Notes: generated by a model not told the origin, from the letters alone. DNA of 5,527 nt from Paracoccaceae bacterium (GCA_002401945.1 NVUP01000023.1:59509-65035), one strand, 5' to 3'. Positions 1 to 5,413 are shown, numbered from the stretch's first letter. Translations and numbers: made by a program.

Positions 1-262
1 CGGTGCCAACCTCGAGCACGGTGTCACGGGGCGAGACCTGTAGCGCCTGGGTCATCAACCCAACCACCGAAGGCTGCGAGATGGTCTGGCCACAGGCGAT
101 GGGCAGCGGCATGTCTTCATAGGCCCGCTTGGCAAACAGTCCGCGAATGAACGGGCCGCGGTCGACCTCTTCCATCGCATGCAGCACCCGCGCGTCGGTG
201 ACTCCCTTGGAGCGCAGGGCAAACAGGAACTGCATTTTGGTTTCGGGATCGGGGCTGCTCAT
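1..262 (-). CDS. pcm: Protein-L-isoaspartate O-methyltransferase, N-terminal part (runs off the left edge)
   Basis: Transfers a methyl group from SAM to L-isoaspartyl residues of damaged proteins, starting their repair to aspartate in the cytoplasm. I translated 87 codons plus one base from the reverse strand. The family signature is visible: a GPFI segment (37-40), AYED (47-50), and [12 protein letters not shown] at 53-64, which matches the usual LPIGxGQTISQP substrate-binding stretch with one Gly-to-Ala change. The window ends inside SAM-binding motif I (VLEVGT, 82-87), so most of the Rossmann domain is missing only because of the window edge. The ATG at 262 overlaps the surE stop as ATGA, which points to translational coupling and supports this start over the internal Met10. 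surE-pcm adjacency is a known conserved pair. Confidence 0.93.
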   Translation of the reverse strand, partial: MSSPDPETKMQFLFALRSKGVTDARVLHAMEEVDRGPFIRGLFAKRAYEDMPLPIACGQTISQPSVVGLMTQALQVSPRDTVLEVGT

Positions 263-1041
263 TGGATGACCTTCAGGGCCTCCAGCGCATCATGGGCAGT
301 CAGATCGGCCCGCATAGGTGTCACCGAGATGTAGCCATCCAGATTGACTGCAGCATCGGTGCCCGGCGCCGAGGGGATATGCTGATCGCCGCCCTTGATC
401 CAAAGATAGGGTCGCCCGGTTGGCGACAGTTGCGGCTCGGCGGTGAACGAGGTGCCGGGCCGAATTCCCTGGGCCGCGACGCGGGTGCCTTTGACCTCAG
501 CCGCCGGAACGGGCGGGAAGTTGACGTTGTAAAACAGCCCGTAGTCCTGATTTGACATCACACCGGCCTCGATGATGCGCGAGATCAGCGAGGCGCCGTG
601 CACGGCAGCGGCTTCAAACGGGTTGGCCAATTCGTAGTTTTTCGCACCAAAATACTGCGACAGCCCAATGGCCGGAACACCTTGCAGTGCGGCCTCGATG
701 GCCGCGCCAAGAGTACCCGAATACAGCGCGTTCTCTGCCGAGTTGTTGCCCCGGTTGACACCGGACAACACCAGATCTGGTGGCGCGTCTTTCATCACCA
801 CATGCAGTCCGGCCAGCACGCAGTCGGCAGGCGAGCCTTCGGCGGCAAAGCGGCGTTCGCCCAGTTTGGTCATCATGGTGGGATGGGTATAGCTGATGCA
901 ATGGCCCACGCCGGATTGCTCAAAGGCCGGGGCCACGGTCCAGACCTCGCCCTGCGGGCCAGCCAGCGCCTTGGCGATGGTTTCCAGCACCACCAGCCCT
1001 GGAGCGCTGATACCGTCGTCATTGGTGATGAGAATGCGCAT
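259..1041 (-). CDS. surE: 5'/3'-nucleotidase SurE
   Basis: Metal-dependent phosphatase that removes phosphate from nucleoside monophosphates; family members also act on short polyphosphate and are linked to stationary-phase survival. The 260-aa length is typical. The protein opens with [10 protein letters not shown], giving the metal ligands D8 and D9. S43 in EQSG and N96 in SGVNRGNN supply the remaining conserved metal-site residues, and YSGT (107-110) followed by [16 protein letters not shown] is the classic family core. The ATG at 1041 is the only sensible start because the NDDG motif must begin at residue 7. An AAGGG lies about 7 bases upstream as a ribosome binding site. The gene ends in the ATGA overlap with pcm. 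A 164-base gap separates it from the upstream methyltransferase gene, so it probably begins its own transcript. Confidence 0.97.
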   Translation of the reverse strand: MRILITNDDGISAPGLVVLETIAKALAGPQGEVWTVAPAFEQSGVGHCISYTHPTMMTKLGERRFAAEGSPADCVLAGLHVVMKDAPPDLVLSGVNRGNNSAENALYSGTLGAAIEAALQGVPAIGLSQYFGAKNYELANPFEAAAVHGASLISRIIEAGVMSNQDYGLFYNVNFPPVPAAEVKGTRVAAQGIRPGTSFTAEPQLSPTGRPYLWIKGGDQHIPSAPGTDAAVNLDGYISVTPMRADLTAHDALEALKVIQ

Positions 1042-1070
1042 GAGATGCCCTTGGGTGGTGGTTTTTTAAC

Positions 1071-1099
1071 TGCATAGGCGGTGGCGGCAAACGGAGCAA
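1071..1099 (-). promoter_or_regulatory. Weak candidate promoter for surE-pcm
   Basis: On the minus strand TTGCTC (1099-1094) is followed after 17 bases by TATGCA (1076-1071), which would start transcription about 20-25 bases before the surE ATG. Both boxes match the sigma-70 consensus only at their first three bases. The -35 box lies within two small inverted repeats, GCAAG-TC-CTTGC (1096-1107) and CGGCAA/TTGCCG (1085-1090 and 1104-1109), which could form an operator. The call rests on position and spacing and is low confidence. Confidence 0.25.
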
Positions 1100-1170
1100 G
1101 TCCTTGCCGTCTTTGAAAGACATCCCAGCGTCGCTGTTGGCAGCAGAGCCACAGGCCGTGTTTGTGTAGG

Positions 1171-1189
1171 GGTGCGTGTGGCACGCACC
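1171..1189 (-). terminator. Perfect 8-bp stem-loop after the methyltransferase gene, without a U-tract
   Basis: GGTGCGTG (1171-1178) and CACGCACC (1182-1189) are exact reverse complements separated by 3 bases, starting 16 bases past the methyltransferase stop. The hairpin would be stable in RNA from either strand. Neither side is followed by a run of T, so it is not a canonical rho-independent terminator. It may instead be a 3'-end stabilising or processing hairpin, or a protein-binding site. Confidence 0.4.
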
Positions 1190-1205
1190 GCAGCTGAGGT
1201 GCGCG

Positions 1206-1862
1206 TCAGAACGCCCGTGTGGCCAGATAGCCGCAGCTCAACCGACTGGGCGGGCCGCTGGGGTGTGGCAAAATCGTGATGTTGGTGAACCCTGCTATTG
1301 TCAGCATCTGATCCACCACTGCCGGGGTAAAAGCCGCATTGCCGTATTTCCAACGCAGCAGGGCGGTGCACCAATGCGGCTTGGAGATTGCAAAAATGGC
1401 CTGGCCGCCGGGCTTGAGATGATCAAACAGCCAGTTCAGCGCGGCTTGTGCATCAGCGCAATGTTCAATCACGTGACCGCACAGCACCCGGTCATAGCTT
1501 TGGTGGGGGAGGGTGGCAGTCCCGATGGCTCCGGTGATCTGGCGGGTGTTAGCAGATACTGCCGTGGTGGCCTGAGCCAGCATTTCGGGGGACAGGTCCA
1601 GTAAGTCATAGGAGCAATGAAACGGTGTGTTTCGGGCAAAGGCGGTGGATAGCGCACCTGTGCCGGCGCCTGCATCCAGAACCTGTGCGGCTTGGTCAAG
1701 CGGCGCTGCCTCCAGCGCATGGCGGGCCAGATTATTGTAGGCTTCGGTATAGCCGATACGCTCGATTCCGGCTTGCCACCCCAGTGCGGCGCGGGCGTAG
1801 AGCGATCTGACAGCCGGTTCAGAGGTGATCCGGCGCGAGGGCAGCAGGGACAGGCGGCGCAT
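1206..1862 (-). CDS. Class I SAM-dependent methyltransferase, substrate unknown
   Basis: A 218-aa cytoplasmic protein with the Rossmann-type methyltransferase fold. Motif I is VLDAGAGTGALS (61-72). The acidic end of strand beta-2 is in LLDLSPEML (87-95), where D89 should contact the SAM ribose. Motif IV is represented by YDRVLCGHVIEH (123-134) and the post-motif by LKPGGQAIFAISKPHW (149-164). This pattern fits the broad Methyltransf_11/25 group, and it does not reveal the substrate. The first 55 residues are a basic, helical-looking lead that may help select the substrate. No signal peptide or membrane segment is seen. The ATG at 1862 has no Shine-Dalgarno sequence within 15 bases, but a promoter-like box ends 6 bases before it, so the mRNA may be leaderless. 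The gene lies 32 bases downstream of the SDR gene. Confidence 0.88.
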   Translation of the reverse strand: MRRLSLLPSRRITSEPAVRSLYARAALGWQAGIERIGYTEAYNNLARHALEAAPLDQAAQVLDAGAGTGALSTAFARNTPFHCSYDLLDLSPEMLAQATTAVSANTRQITGAIGTATLPHQSYDRVLCGHVIEHCADAQAALNWLFDHLKPGGQAIFAISKPHWCTALLRWKYGNAAFTPAVVDQMLTIAGFTNITILPHPSGPPSRLSCGYLATRAF

Positions 1863-1868
1863 GGGGTG

Positions 1869-1898
1869 AATCTAGCGCCTGCCTGTTGCCAAGGTCAA
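1869..1898 (-). promoter_or_regulatory. Candidate promoter for the methyltransferase gene, placed for a leaderless start
   Basis: TTGACC (1898-1893) is followed after 18 bases by TAGATT (1874-1869) on the minus strand. The -35 box matches TTGACA at five of six bases and the -10 box matches TATAAT at four of six. Six bases (CACCCC) then precede the ATG, so the A of the start codon would sit at the expected +1. The -35 box contains the TGA stop codon of the SDR gene, so the promoter partly overlaps the upstream coding region. Confidence 0.45.
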
Positions 1899-2542
1899 GC
1901 CAACTGCAGCTCTGCCAGCAGCCGTTTTGCCTCGACCATTGGAGCGCTCAGCTTGCTGCGGTCCTCGCCGGGGAAAAACCGGGCCCGCAGTGCGGTTGGC
2001 ATCGGCTGGGGCGCCAGGATCGATACCTTGGGGCCGGTATTTACGGTCTCGGCCGCCCAGGAGCGGGCCAGCGATATCTGTGCTGCCTTGGTGCTGCCAT
2101 AGGTGCCAAAGAATTTCTCACCAGCGCGGGGATCGTCAAAGAAGACGGCTTGGCCCTTTTGACCCAGCAAGGGTGCCACGTATGAAATCAGCAAAGCAGC
2201 CGCGCTGGCGTTGATGGACAGTGATTTGTCCCAATCCTTGCCAGCGGCAAAGTTTGCCGGGCTGAGCGGTGCCGCATAGATGGCACTGTGCAGCCAGAGG
2301 TCCAGCGGCCCCCAGCGGTCGTGGATGCCGCGACACAGGGTCGCCATAGCGCCTGCGTCAGTGATATCCATCGGTGCCAGGGTGGCACTGCCGCCTGCCG
2401 CCTGGATGCGATCGTCCAGCTCTTCCAGGGCGCCGGTGGTGCGGGCCACCGCGATGATGTGGTGGGTGGGCGCCAGGGCTTCGGCCAGGGCAGCACCCAA
2501 TCCGCGCGAAGCGCCGGTGATAAGAGCAAGTTTCTGTGTCAT
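1895..2542 (-). CDS. Short-chain dehydrogenase/reductase (SDR) family protein, YciK-like, atypical active site
   Basis: A 215-aa Rossmann-fold protein of unknown substrate. The cofactor-binding glycine motif TGASRGLG is at 9-16, with R13 and R34 (AVAR) suggesting NADP(H). D59 in PMDITD should contact adenine. N111 and the YGSTK motif (Y148, K152) provide three of the four usual catalytic residues. The serine expected about 13 residues before the tyrosine is missing: that stretch reads AVFFDDPRAG (132-141), with Phe/Asp in its place. The NNAG motif is also altered to HSAI (85-88). The C-terminal ALRARFFPGED segment resembles the AMRASAFPTED region of E. coli YciK as I remember it. The ATG at 2542 is preceded by no good ribosome binding site. 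It may be an enzyme with altered chemistry or a non-catalytic SDR fold. Confidence 0.88.
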   Translation of the reverse strand: MTQKLALITGASRGLGAALAEALAPTHHIIAVARTTGALEELDDRIQAAGGSATLAPMDITDAGAMATLCRGIHDRWGPLDLWLHSAIYAAPLSPANFAAGKDWDKSLSINASAAALLISYVAPLLGQKGQAVFFDDPRAGEKFFGTYGSTKAAQISLARSWAAETVNTGPKVSILAPQPMPTALRARFFPGEDRSKLSAPMVEAKRLLAELQLA

Positions 2543-2548
2543 GGCTGT

Positions 2549-2577
2549 CTTTTGGTCCGAGTGTCCCAGCGGGTCAA
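2549..2577 (-). promoter_or_regulatory. Candidate promoter for the SDR gene, leaderless geometry
   Basis: A strong -35-like TTGACC (2577-2572) lies in the short gap before the SDR gene. At 17 bases spacing the sequence is CAAAAG (2554-2549), a poor -10 box matching three of six bases. Six bases then separate it from the ATG, the same arrangement as before the methyltransferase gene. The -35 box and the repeated geometry are the support; the -10 box is the weak point. Confidence 0.33.
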
Positions 2578-2596
2578 GGGGGCTTGCTGCGACGGT

Positions 2597-2845
2597 TTAG
2601 CTGCCGGGCATGGCAAGACGGCGGGTGCGGCCATTTTTTTCCAGCAGCACCCCTTTTTCGTCGATGCCGACAATTCGGCCAGAGGGCAGACGGGTGCCCC
2701 GATTTACCCGGCGCACACGGCCACTGGGCAGTCGCATCAGCGCGCTTAGATCTTCGGCGGGTCCAAAGACCCCCATCAGGGTCAGAGAATGCTGGTTGAG
2801 CGCTTTGCTCTGGGTGGCCAGCTGGGCCACTTTGGCATTGGTCAT
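2597..2845 (-). CDS. Small protein consisting of a PilP/GspC-like domain
   Basis: An 82-aa basic protein with no signal peptide or membrane segment. After a polar lead of about 20 residues it reads LTLMGVFGPAEDLSALMRLP (21-40), then SGRVRRVNRGTRL, SGRIVGIDEKGVLLE and NGRTRRLAMPG. This succession (L-GVFG, a valine/leucine-arginine strand, LPSGR, a turn with LPSGR again, then a final strand pair) resembles the small beta domain seen in PilP/GspC-type secretion and pilus proteins and at the C-termini of larger Rhodobacteraceae proteins; this is recall, not a search result. LPSGR occurs twice (39-43 and 53-57), visible in DNA as a near-identical 14-base direct repeat. The ATG at 2845 is chosen because GAGG lies 8 bases upstream. 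Its role is unknown, and no pilus or secretion gene is in the window. Confidence 0.78.
   Translation of the reverse strand: MTNAKVAQLATQSKALNQHSLTLMGVFGPAEDLSALMRLPSGRVRRVNRGTRLPSGRIVGIDEKGVLLEKNGRTRRLAMPGS
2676..2731. repeat. Short direct repeat encoding the duplicated LPSGR motif
   Basis: CGGCCAGAGGGCAG (2676-2689) and CGGCCACTGGGCAG (2718-2731) agree at 12 of 14 bases and lie exactly 42 bases (14 codons) apart, in frame. They encode the two LPSGR motifs of the small PilP-like protein. This fits an internal strand duplication or convergence on the same turn, and is too short to mark a mobile element. Confidence 0.6.
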
Positions 2846-3053
2846 TTGGGTATCCTCAAGACCGCAATCTCGCGGCCACACTGGTGGTTCAGCCGCGGCG
2901 CTTAGCAGCCGTGGACCGGGGGGGACAGAGAGAGGAAAAAAGCGGTGCGCGGGTTGTCGCGGAGCGGGACGCCAATCGGCAATTCCCTGCGCAGACCCGT
3001 GCAAATATGGGGCAGGTGGTCGCACCAGCCTTGAAGCTTAAATTTAGCTGGGC
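2846..3053. other. Intergenic region with homopolymer tracts, no gene seen
   Basis: These 208 bases separate the DUF2199 stop from the small PilP-like gene. On the plus strand they hold a purine run with G7 (2918-2924), an AGAGAGAGG stretch and A6 (2936-2941), which read as T6, CT repeats and C7 in the direction of the genes. An AT-rich palindrome-like AGCTTAAATTTAGCT (3036-3050) lies just after the DUF2199 stop. I found no hairpin directly before the T6 that would make a convincing terminator, and no good promoter pair. The minus frame is open up to 3025, but the translation is proline/arginine-rich and unlike a protein N-terminus. Confidence 0.5.
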
Positions 3054-3617
3054 TCAGGCGTCATAGACCAGCGAGGCCAGGTCGTGGCCATAAGAATAGA
3101 GCAGCTCGAACAGCTCGTCGAGCTGGGCGCCGTTTTTCTGCAGCGGATACAGTGGGTGGCCGGTTTCGGCAATTTTCAACTCGGGGTACTGGCCCTCGGG
3201 GCGCATGTGCAACATGCCGGCCACCGGTTCACTAACGCCGGGAGGAATGGCATTGGACAGCCAGGCGGGGCATTTACCAAGGCTTTCGGTTTCGCGCAGG
3301 TCGAACAGATCCAGATAATCGGCAAAATCGTCAGCGCTGACGCTGGCCCAGGTGCCAAGAATAAATTCTTCGTCCTCACAGCCGATCAGCGGTACAGCCA
3401 GCACGCAACGCAGGAAGTGCAGATCGCCAAGGCGGCAGAAATCCTCGGTGAGAATGTCACCTTTGTCGGCCAGAATGGCGGAGTTATCCTGGAGCGGCAT
3501 ATCCTCGGGGCACAGATCAGGGCGGTCACAGGCCAAGCTTAACAGTTGTGCAAAGGTAGCGCCGCAACAGCGACACTGACGTGAAGAGGACAACATGCGG
3601 GCAAGATGCGCGTCCAA
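3054..3617 (-). CDS. DUF2199 domain-containing protein
   Basis: A 187-aa acidic, soluble-looking protein matching the DUF2199 family as I know it; the family has no established function. Recognisable blocks in order are a cysteine cluster CRCCG (15-19), the core DLHFLRCVLAVPLIGCEDEE (65-84) running into FILGTWASVS (85-94), PAWLSNAIP (117-125), MLHMRPEGQYPELKI (135-149) and HPLYPLQKNG (154-163). The cysteine cluster may bind metal, although a clear second Cys pair is not obvious. The start is uncertain. TTG at 3617 has GAAAGG 8 bases upstream and an in-frame stop close before it, and gives the usual short lead before CxCCG. An ATG at 3596 (180 aa) lacks a ribosome binding site. The gene begins only 22 bases after the purF terminator. 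Confidence 0.87.
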   Translation of the reverse strand: MDAHLARMLSSSRQCRCCGATFAQLLSLACDRPDLCPEDMPLQDNSAILADKGDILTEDFCRLGDLHFLRCVLAVPLIGCEDEEFILGTWASVSADDFADYLDLFDLRETESLGKCPAWLSNAIPPGVSEPVAGMLHMRPEGQYPELKIAETGHPLYPLQKNGAQLDELFELLYSYGHDLASLVYDA

Positions 3618-3639
3618 GGGGCGGGCCTTTCATTGGGGC

Positions 3640-3673
3640 AAAGGAAAAGGCGCCGACCACTGGGTCAGCGCCT
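3640..3673 (-). terminator. Rho-independent terminator of purF
   Basis: Read on the minus strand, GGCGCTGACC pairs with GGTCGGCGCC around a CAGT loop (3672-3663 with 3658-3649). The 10-bp stem has one G-U wobble and extends by an A-U pair to 3673 and 3648. It runs straight into TTTTCCTTT (3648-3640). The wobble becomes a C/A mismatch on the plus strand and there is no T-run on that side, so the signal is directional and fits purF, whose stop lies 122 bases upstream. Confidence 0.85.
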
Positions 3674-3693
3674 CCAAAACTGGATGATTCGAG

Positions 3694-3722
3694 CTCTTAC
3701 TCTGCTGTGGCTTGGATTTCAA
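3694..3722 (-). promoter_or_regulatory. Weak promoter-like pair between purF and its terminator
   Basis: TTGAAA (3722-3717) and TAAGAG (3699-3694) are 17 bases apart on the minus strand. The -35 box matches five of six consensus bases, while the -10 box matches only three. Any transcript from here would meet the purF terminator before reaching the DUF2199 gene. A 7-bp inverted repeat, ACTCTGC/GCAGAGT (3699-3705 and 3735-3741), flanks the -35 box. Confidence 0.2.
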
Positions 3723-3794
3723 ACATTGACTGCTGCAGAGTGGCATATCAGCACGTTGCCGCCGGTTTCTGGGCGGGTCCTGCCGATGACGGCG

Positions 3795-5321
3795 TTACCC
3801 AGAGGTGGCAAGTTTGGCACCGTTCCAAGAATCGCCGGCCAATGGCATATCCTTGATCTTATCGCTGACGCGGCTGCTGTTTTCCAAAGAGGCCAGGTAT
3901 TCTTCACTGACACTGCCGGTGAGATAATTGCCATCAAAGCAAGAGCAATCAAACTGTTCGATGTCCTTGTTGCCCTCGTGTGCGGCCCAGATCAGATCTT
4001 CGAGTTTCTGGTAGATAAGCGCATCGGCGCCGAGTTCTATCCGGATCTCTTCAATTGAGCGGTTGTTGGCAACCAGTTCGTGTTTGGTGGGCATGTCGAT
4101 GCCATAGACGTTGGGGAATTTCACTGGCGGTGAGGCGCTGGCGACATAAACCTTAGTGGCGCCGGCAGCACGGCACATCTGCACGATTTTCTTGATCGTA
4201 TTGCCGCGCACAATCGAATCGTCGATCAGCAGGATATTGAGCCCCTTCATCTCGAGCGGGATCGCGTTCAACTTGCGGCGTACGGATTTCTGCCGTTCGG
4301 CCTGGCCGGGCATAATGAAGGTCCGCCCAATATAGCGGTTCTTCACCAATCCCTCGCGGTAACGGATGCCAGTGGCATTGGCCACTTCCAGCGCCACCGG
4401 GCGGGCCGAATCCGGCACCGGGATGATGCTGTCGATTTCTAGCCCGGCCTCTTGGATTTGTTTGGCCAGTGTCTGCCCCATCCGCAGCTGAGTCTTATAG
4501 ACGGAAATCCCGTCCAACATGGAATCAGGCCTTGCCAGGTAGACATACTCAAAAATGCAGGGAGTGAGCTTGCCTTCGATCGCCTGAAAGCTGTGCATCT
4601 TGCCGTCAAGGTCGATTAGCACCGCTTCACCGGGCCTGACATCGCGCAGTTTTTCAAAGTCATTGATGCCAAACGCCACATCTTCCGAGGCAAACGCGTA
4701 GTCAATTCCGCCGTCGTCGGTGGTACGCTGTGCAATTGACAGCGGACGGATGCCGTGGGGGTCGCGGAAAGCCATCATGCCAACGCCGGCAATCAGGGTG
4801 ATGACCGAATAAGCACCCTGAATGCGCTCCATGGTCATTTTGACCCCGGCGAACAGGTTGCGCTTGGGATCGCCGTTGCCGTTGACCTTGATGCTGTCCG
4901 AGATCTTGTCGGCAAGCACGTTCAGCAGAATTTCGGAATCCGAGGTGGTGCGCAGGTGGCGGCTGTATTTGCCGGTGATCTTTTCGCGCTGTGCGGTGGT
5001 ATTGGTAATGTTGCCGTTGTGGACCAGGTAAATGCCGTAGGGCGCGTTGACAAAGAAAGGTTGCGCCTCGGCGGCACTGAGTGAGCCCGCAGTTGGGTAG
5101 CGCACGTGGCCAATGCCAATTCTTCCCGTCAGGGTTTTTGCGTCCCCGGCGGTGAAGACGTCCTTGACCAGGCCATTGGCCTTGTGCTCCCGGAAGTTTT
5201 CACCGGTAAATGTCACAATGCCCGCGGCATCCTGACCACGATGCTGTAGCATCAGCAAACCGTCATAGATTTCCGCAAAGACCTCATTGGTCCGGTTTGC
5301 GATCCCCAAAATCCCACACAT
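3795..5321 (-). CDS. purF: Amidophosphoribosyltransferase (glutamine PRPP amidotransferase)
   Basis: Catalyses the first committed step of purine synthesis: PRPP plus glutamine gives 5-phosphoribosylamine, glutamate and pyrophosphate. The 508-aa length is close to the E. coli enzyme. The N-terminal nucleophile glutaminase domain has Cys2 directly after Met, R74 in RYPTAG, N102-G103 in HNGN and D128 in SDSE. The C-terminal phosphoribosyltransferase domain has the PRPP loop LLIDDSIVRGNT (364-375). Because Cys must become the first residue, the ATG at 5321 is firm and there is no propeptide. The iron-sulfur ligand set of Bacillus-type enzymes is incomplete: N404 in FPNVYGID replaces one cysteine. 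This places it with the E. coli-type enzymes. A GTGGGG about 7 bases upstream is a weak ribosome binding site. The gene is followed by its own terminator. Confidence 0.98.
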   Translation of the reverse strand: MCGILGIANRTNEVFAEIYDGLLMLQHRGQDAAGIVTFTGENFREHKANGLVKDVFTAGDAKTLTGRIGIGHVRYPTAGSLSAAEAQPFFVNAPYGIYLVHNGNITNTTAQREKITGKYSRHLRTTSDSEILLNVLADKISDSIKVNGNGDPKRNLFAGVKMTMERIQGAYSVITLIAGVGMMAFRDPHGIRPLSIAQRTTDDGGIDYAFASEDVAFGINDFEKLRDVRPGEAVLIDLDGKMHSFQAIEGKLTPCIFEYVYLARPDSMLDGISVYKTQLRMGQTLAKQIQEAGLEIDSIIPVPDSARPVALEVANATGIRYREGLVKNRYIGRTFIMPGQAERQKSVRRKLNAIPLEMKGLNILLIDDSIVRGNTIKKIVQMCRAAGATKVYVASASPPVKFPNVYGIDMPTKHELVANNRSIEEIRIELGADALIYQKLEDLIWAAHEGNKDIEQFDCSCFDGNYLTGSVSEEYLASLENSSRVSDKIKDMPLAGDSWNGAKLATSG

Positions 5322-5323
5322 TC

Positions 5324-5335
5324 AGTGGCCCCACT
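5324..5335. promoter_or_regulatory. Palindrome over the purF ribosome binding site
   Basis: AGTGGCCCCACT is an inverted repeat with 5-base arms and a 2-base centre, ending 2 bases before the purF ATG. In the mRNA, AGUG and CACU could pair around GGGC and partly mask the weak Shine-Dalgarno sequence. It is short enough to be chance. Confidence 0.25.
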
Positions 5336-5357
5336 TTCACATTGCGTGTTTCGTCAG

Positions 5358-5371
5358 CTGAGCGTGCTCAG
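5358..5371. promoter_or_regulatory. 14-base palindrome in the purF leader
   Basis: CTGAGCGTGCTCAG has perfect 6-base arms around a 2-base centre. It lies about 10 bases downstream of the better candidate -10 box for purF, where a repressor could block transcription. Which protein would bind is unknown to me. Confidence 0.35.
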
Positions 5372-5380
5372 TCGTGTTGT

Positions 5381-5413
5381 TGTATATGGTGCCTGGACCT
5401 CTGGTGAAGGTCC
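5381..5413 (-). promoter_or_regulatory. purF: Candidate purF promoter with an overlapping inverted repeat
   Basis: On the minus strand TTCACC (5408-5403) and TATACA (5386-5381) are separated by 16 bases, each matching four of six consensus bases. This would give a leader of roughly 50 bases. An inverted repeat GGACCT-N7-AGGTCC (5395-5400 and 5408-5413) straddles the -35 box and could be an operator. A second weaker pair is TTGAAT (5456-5451) with CATACC (5432-5427) at 18 bases spacing. I cannot decide between them from sequence alone. Confidence 0.35.

Noticed and set aside
1042..1184. Open frames in the methyltransferase-surE gap, including one with a CGACHTH stretch
   Set aside because: Short, no start with a ribosome binding site, and no continuation as a known protein. 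The Cys/His spacing is not the CxxCH haem motif and looks like chance.
1176..1604. 142-codon plus-strand open frame
   Set aside because: Lies opposite the methyltransferase gene, whose SAM-binding motifs are clear. The plus-strand translation matches nothing I know.
1206..1862. Methyltransferase as UbiE or another named enzyme
   Set aside because: Only generic SAM-binding motifs are visible; the length and the lead sequence do not support a specific quinone or lipid methyltransferase.
2846..3025. 60-residue N-terminal extension of the small PilP-like protein
   Set aside because: The translation is rich in Pro, Arg and Ala without structure, while GAGG lies 8 bases before the ATG at 2845, where the recognisable domain lead begins.
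2610..3041. 143-codon plus-strand open frame
   Set aside because: Mirror image of the small gene and its gap; basic, serine-rich translation with no family features.
3631..3633. ATG just upstream of the DUF2199 gene
   Set aside because: It is out of frame with the DUF2199 reading frame; the in-frame codon there is TGA.
3606..4058. 150-codon plus-strand open frame
   Set aside because: Overlaps the C-terminus of purF and its terminator on the opposite strand; it is an antisense shadow without a recognisable domain.
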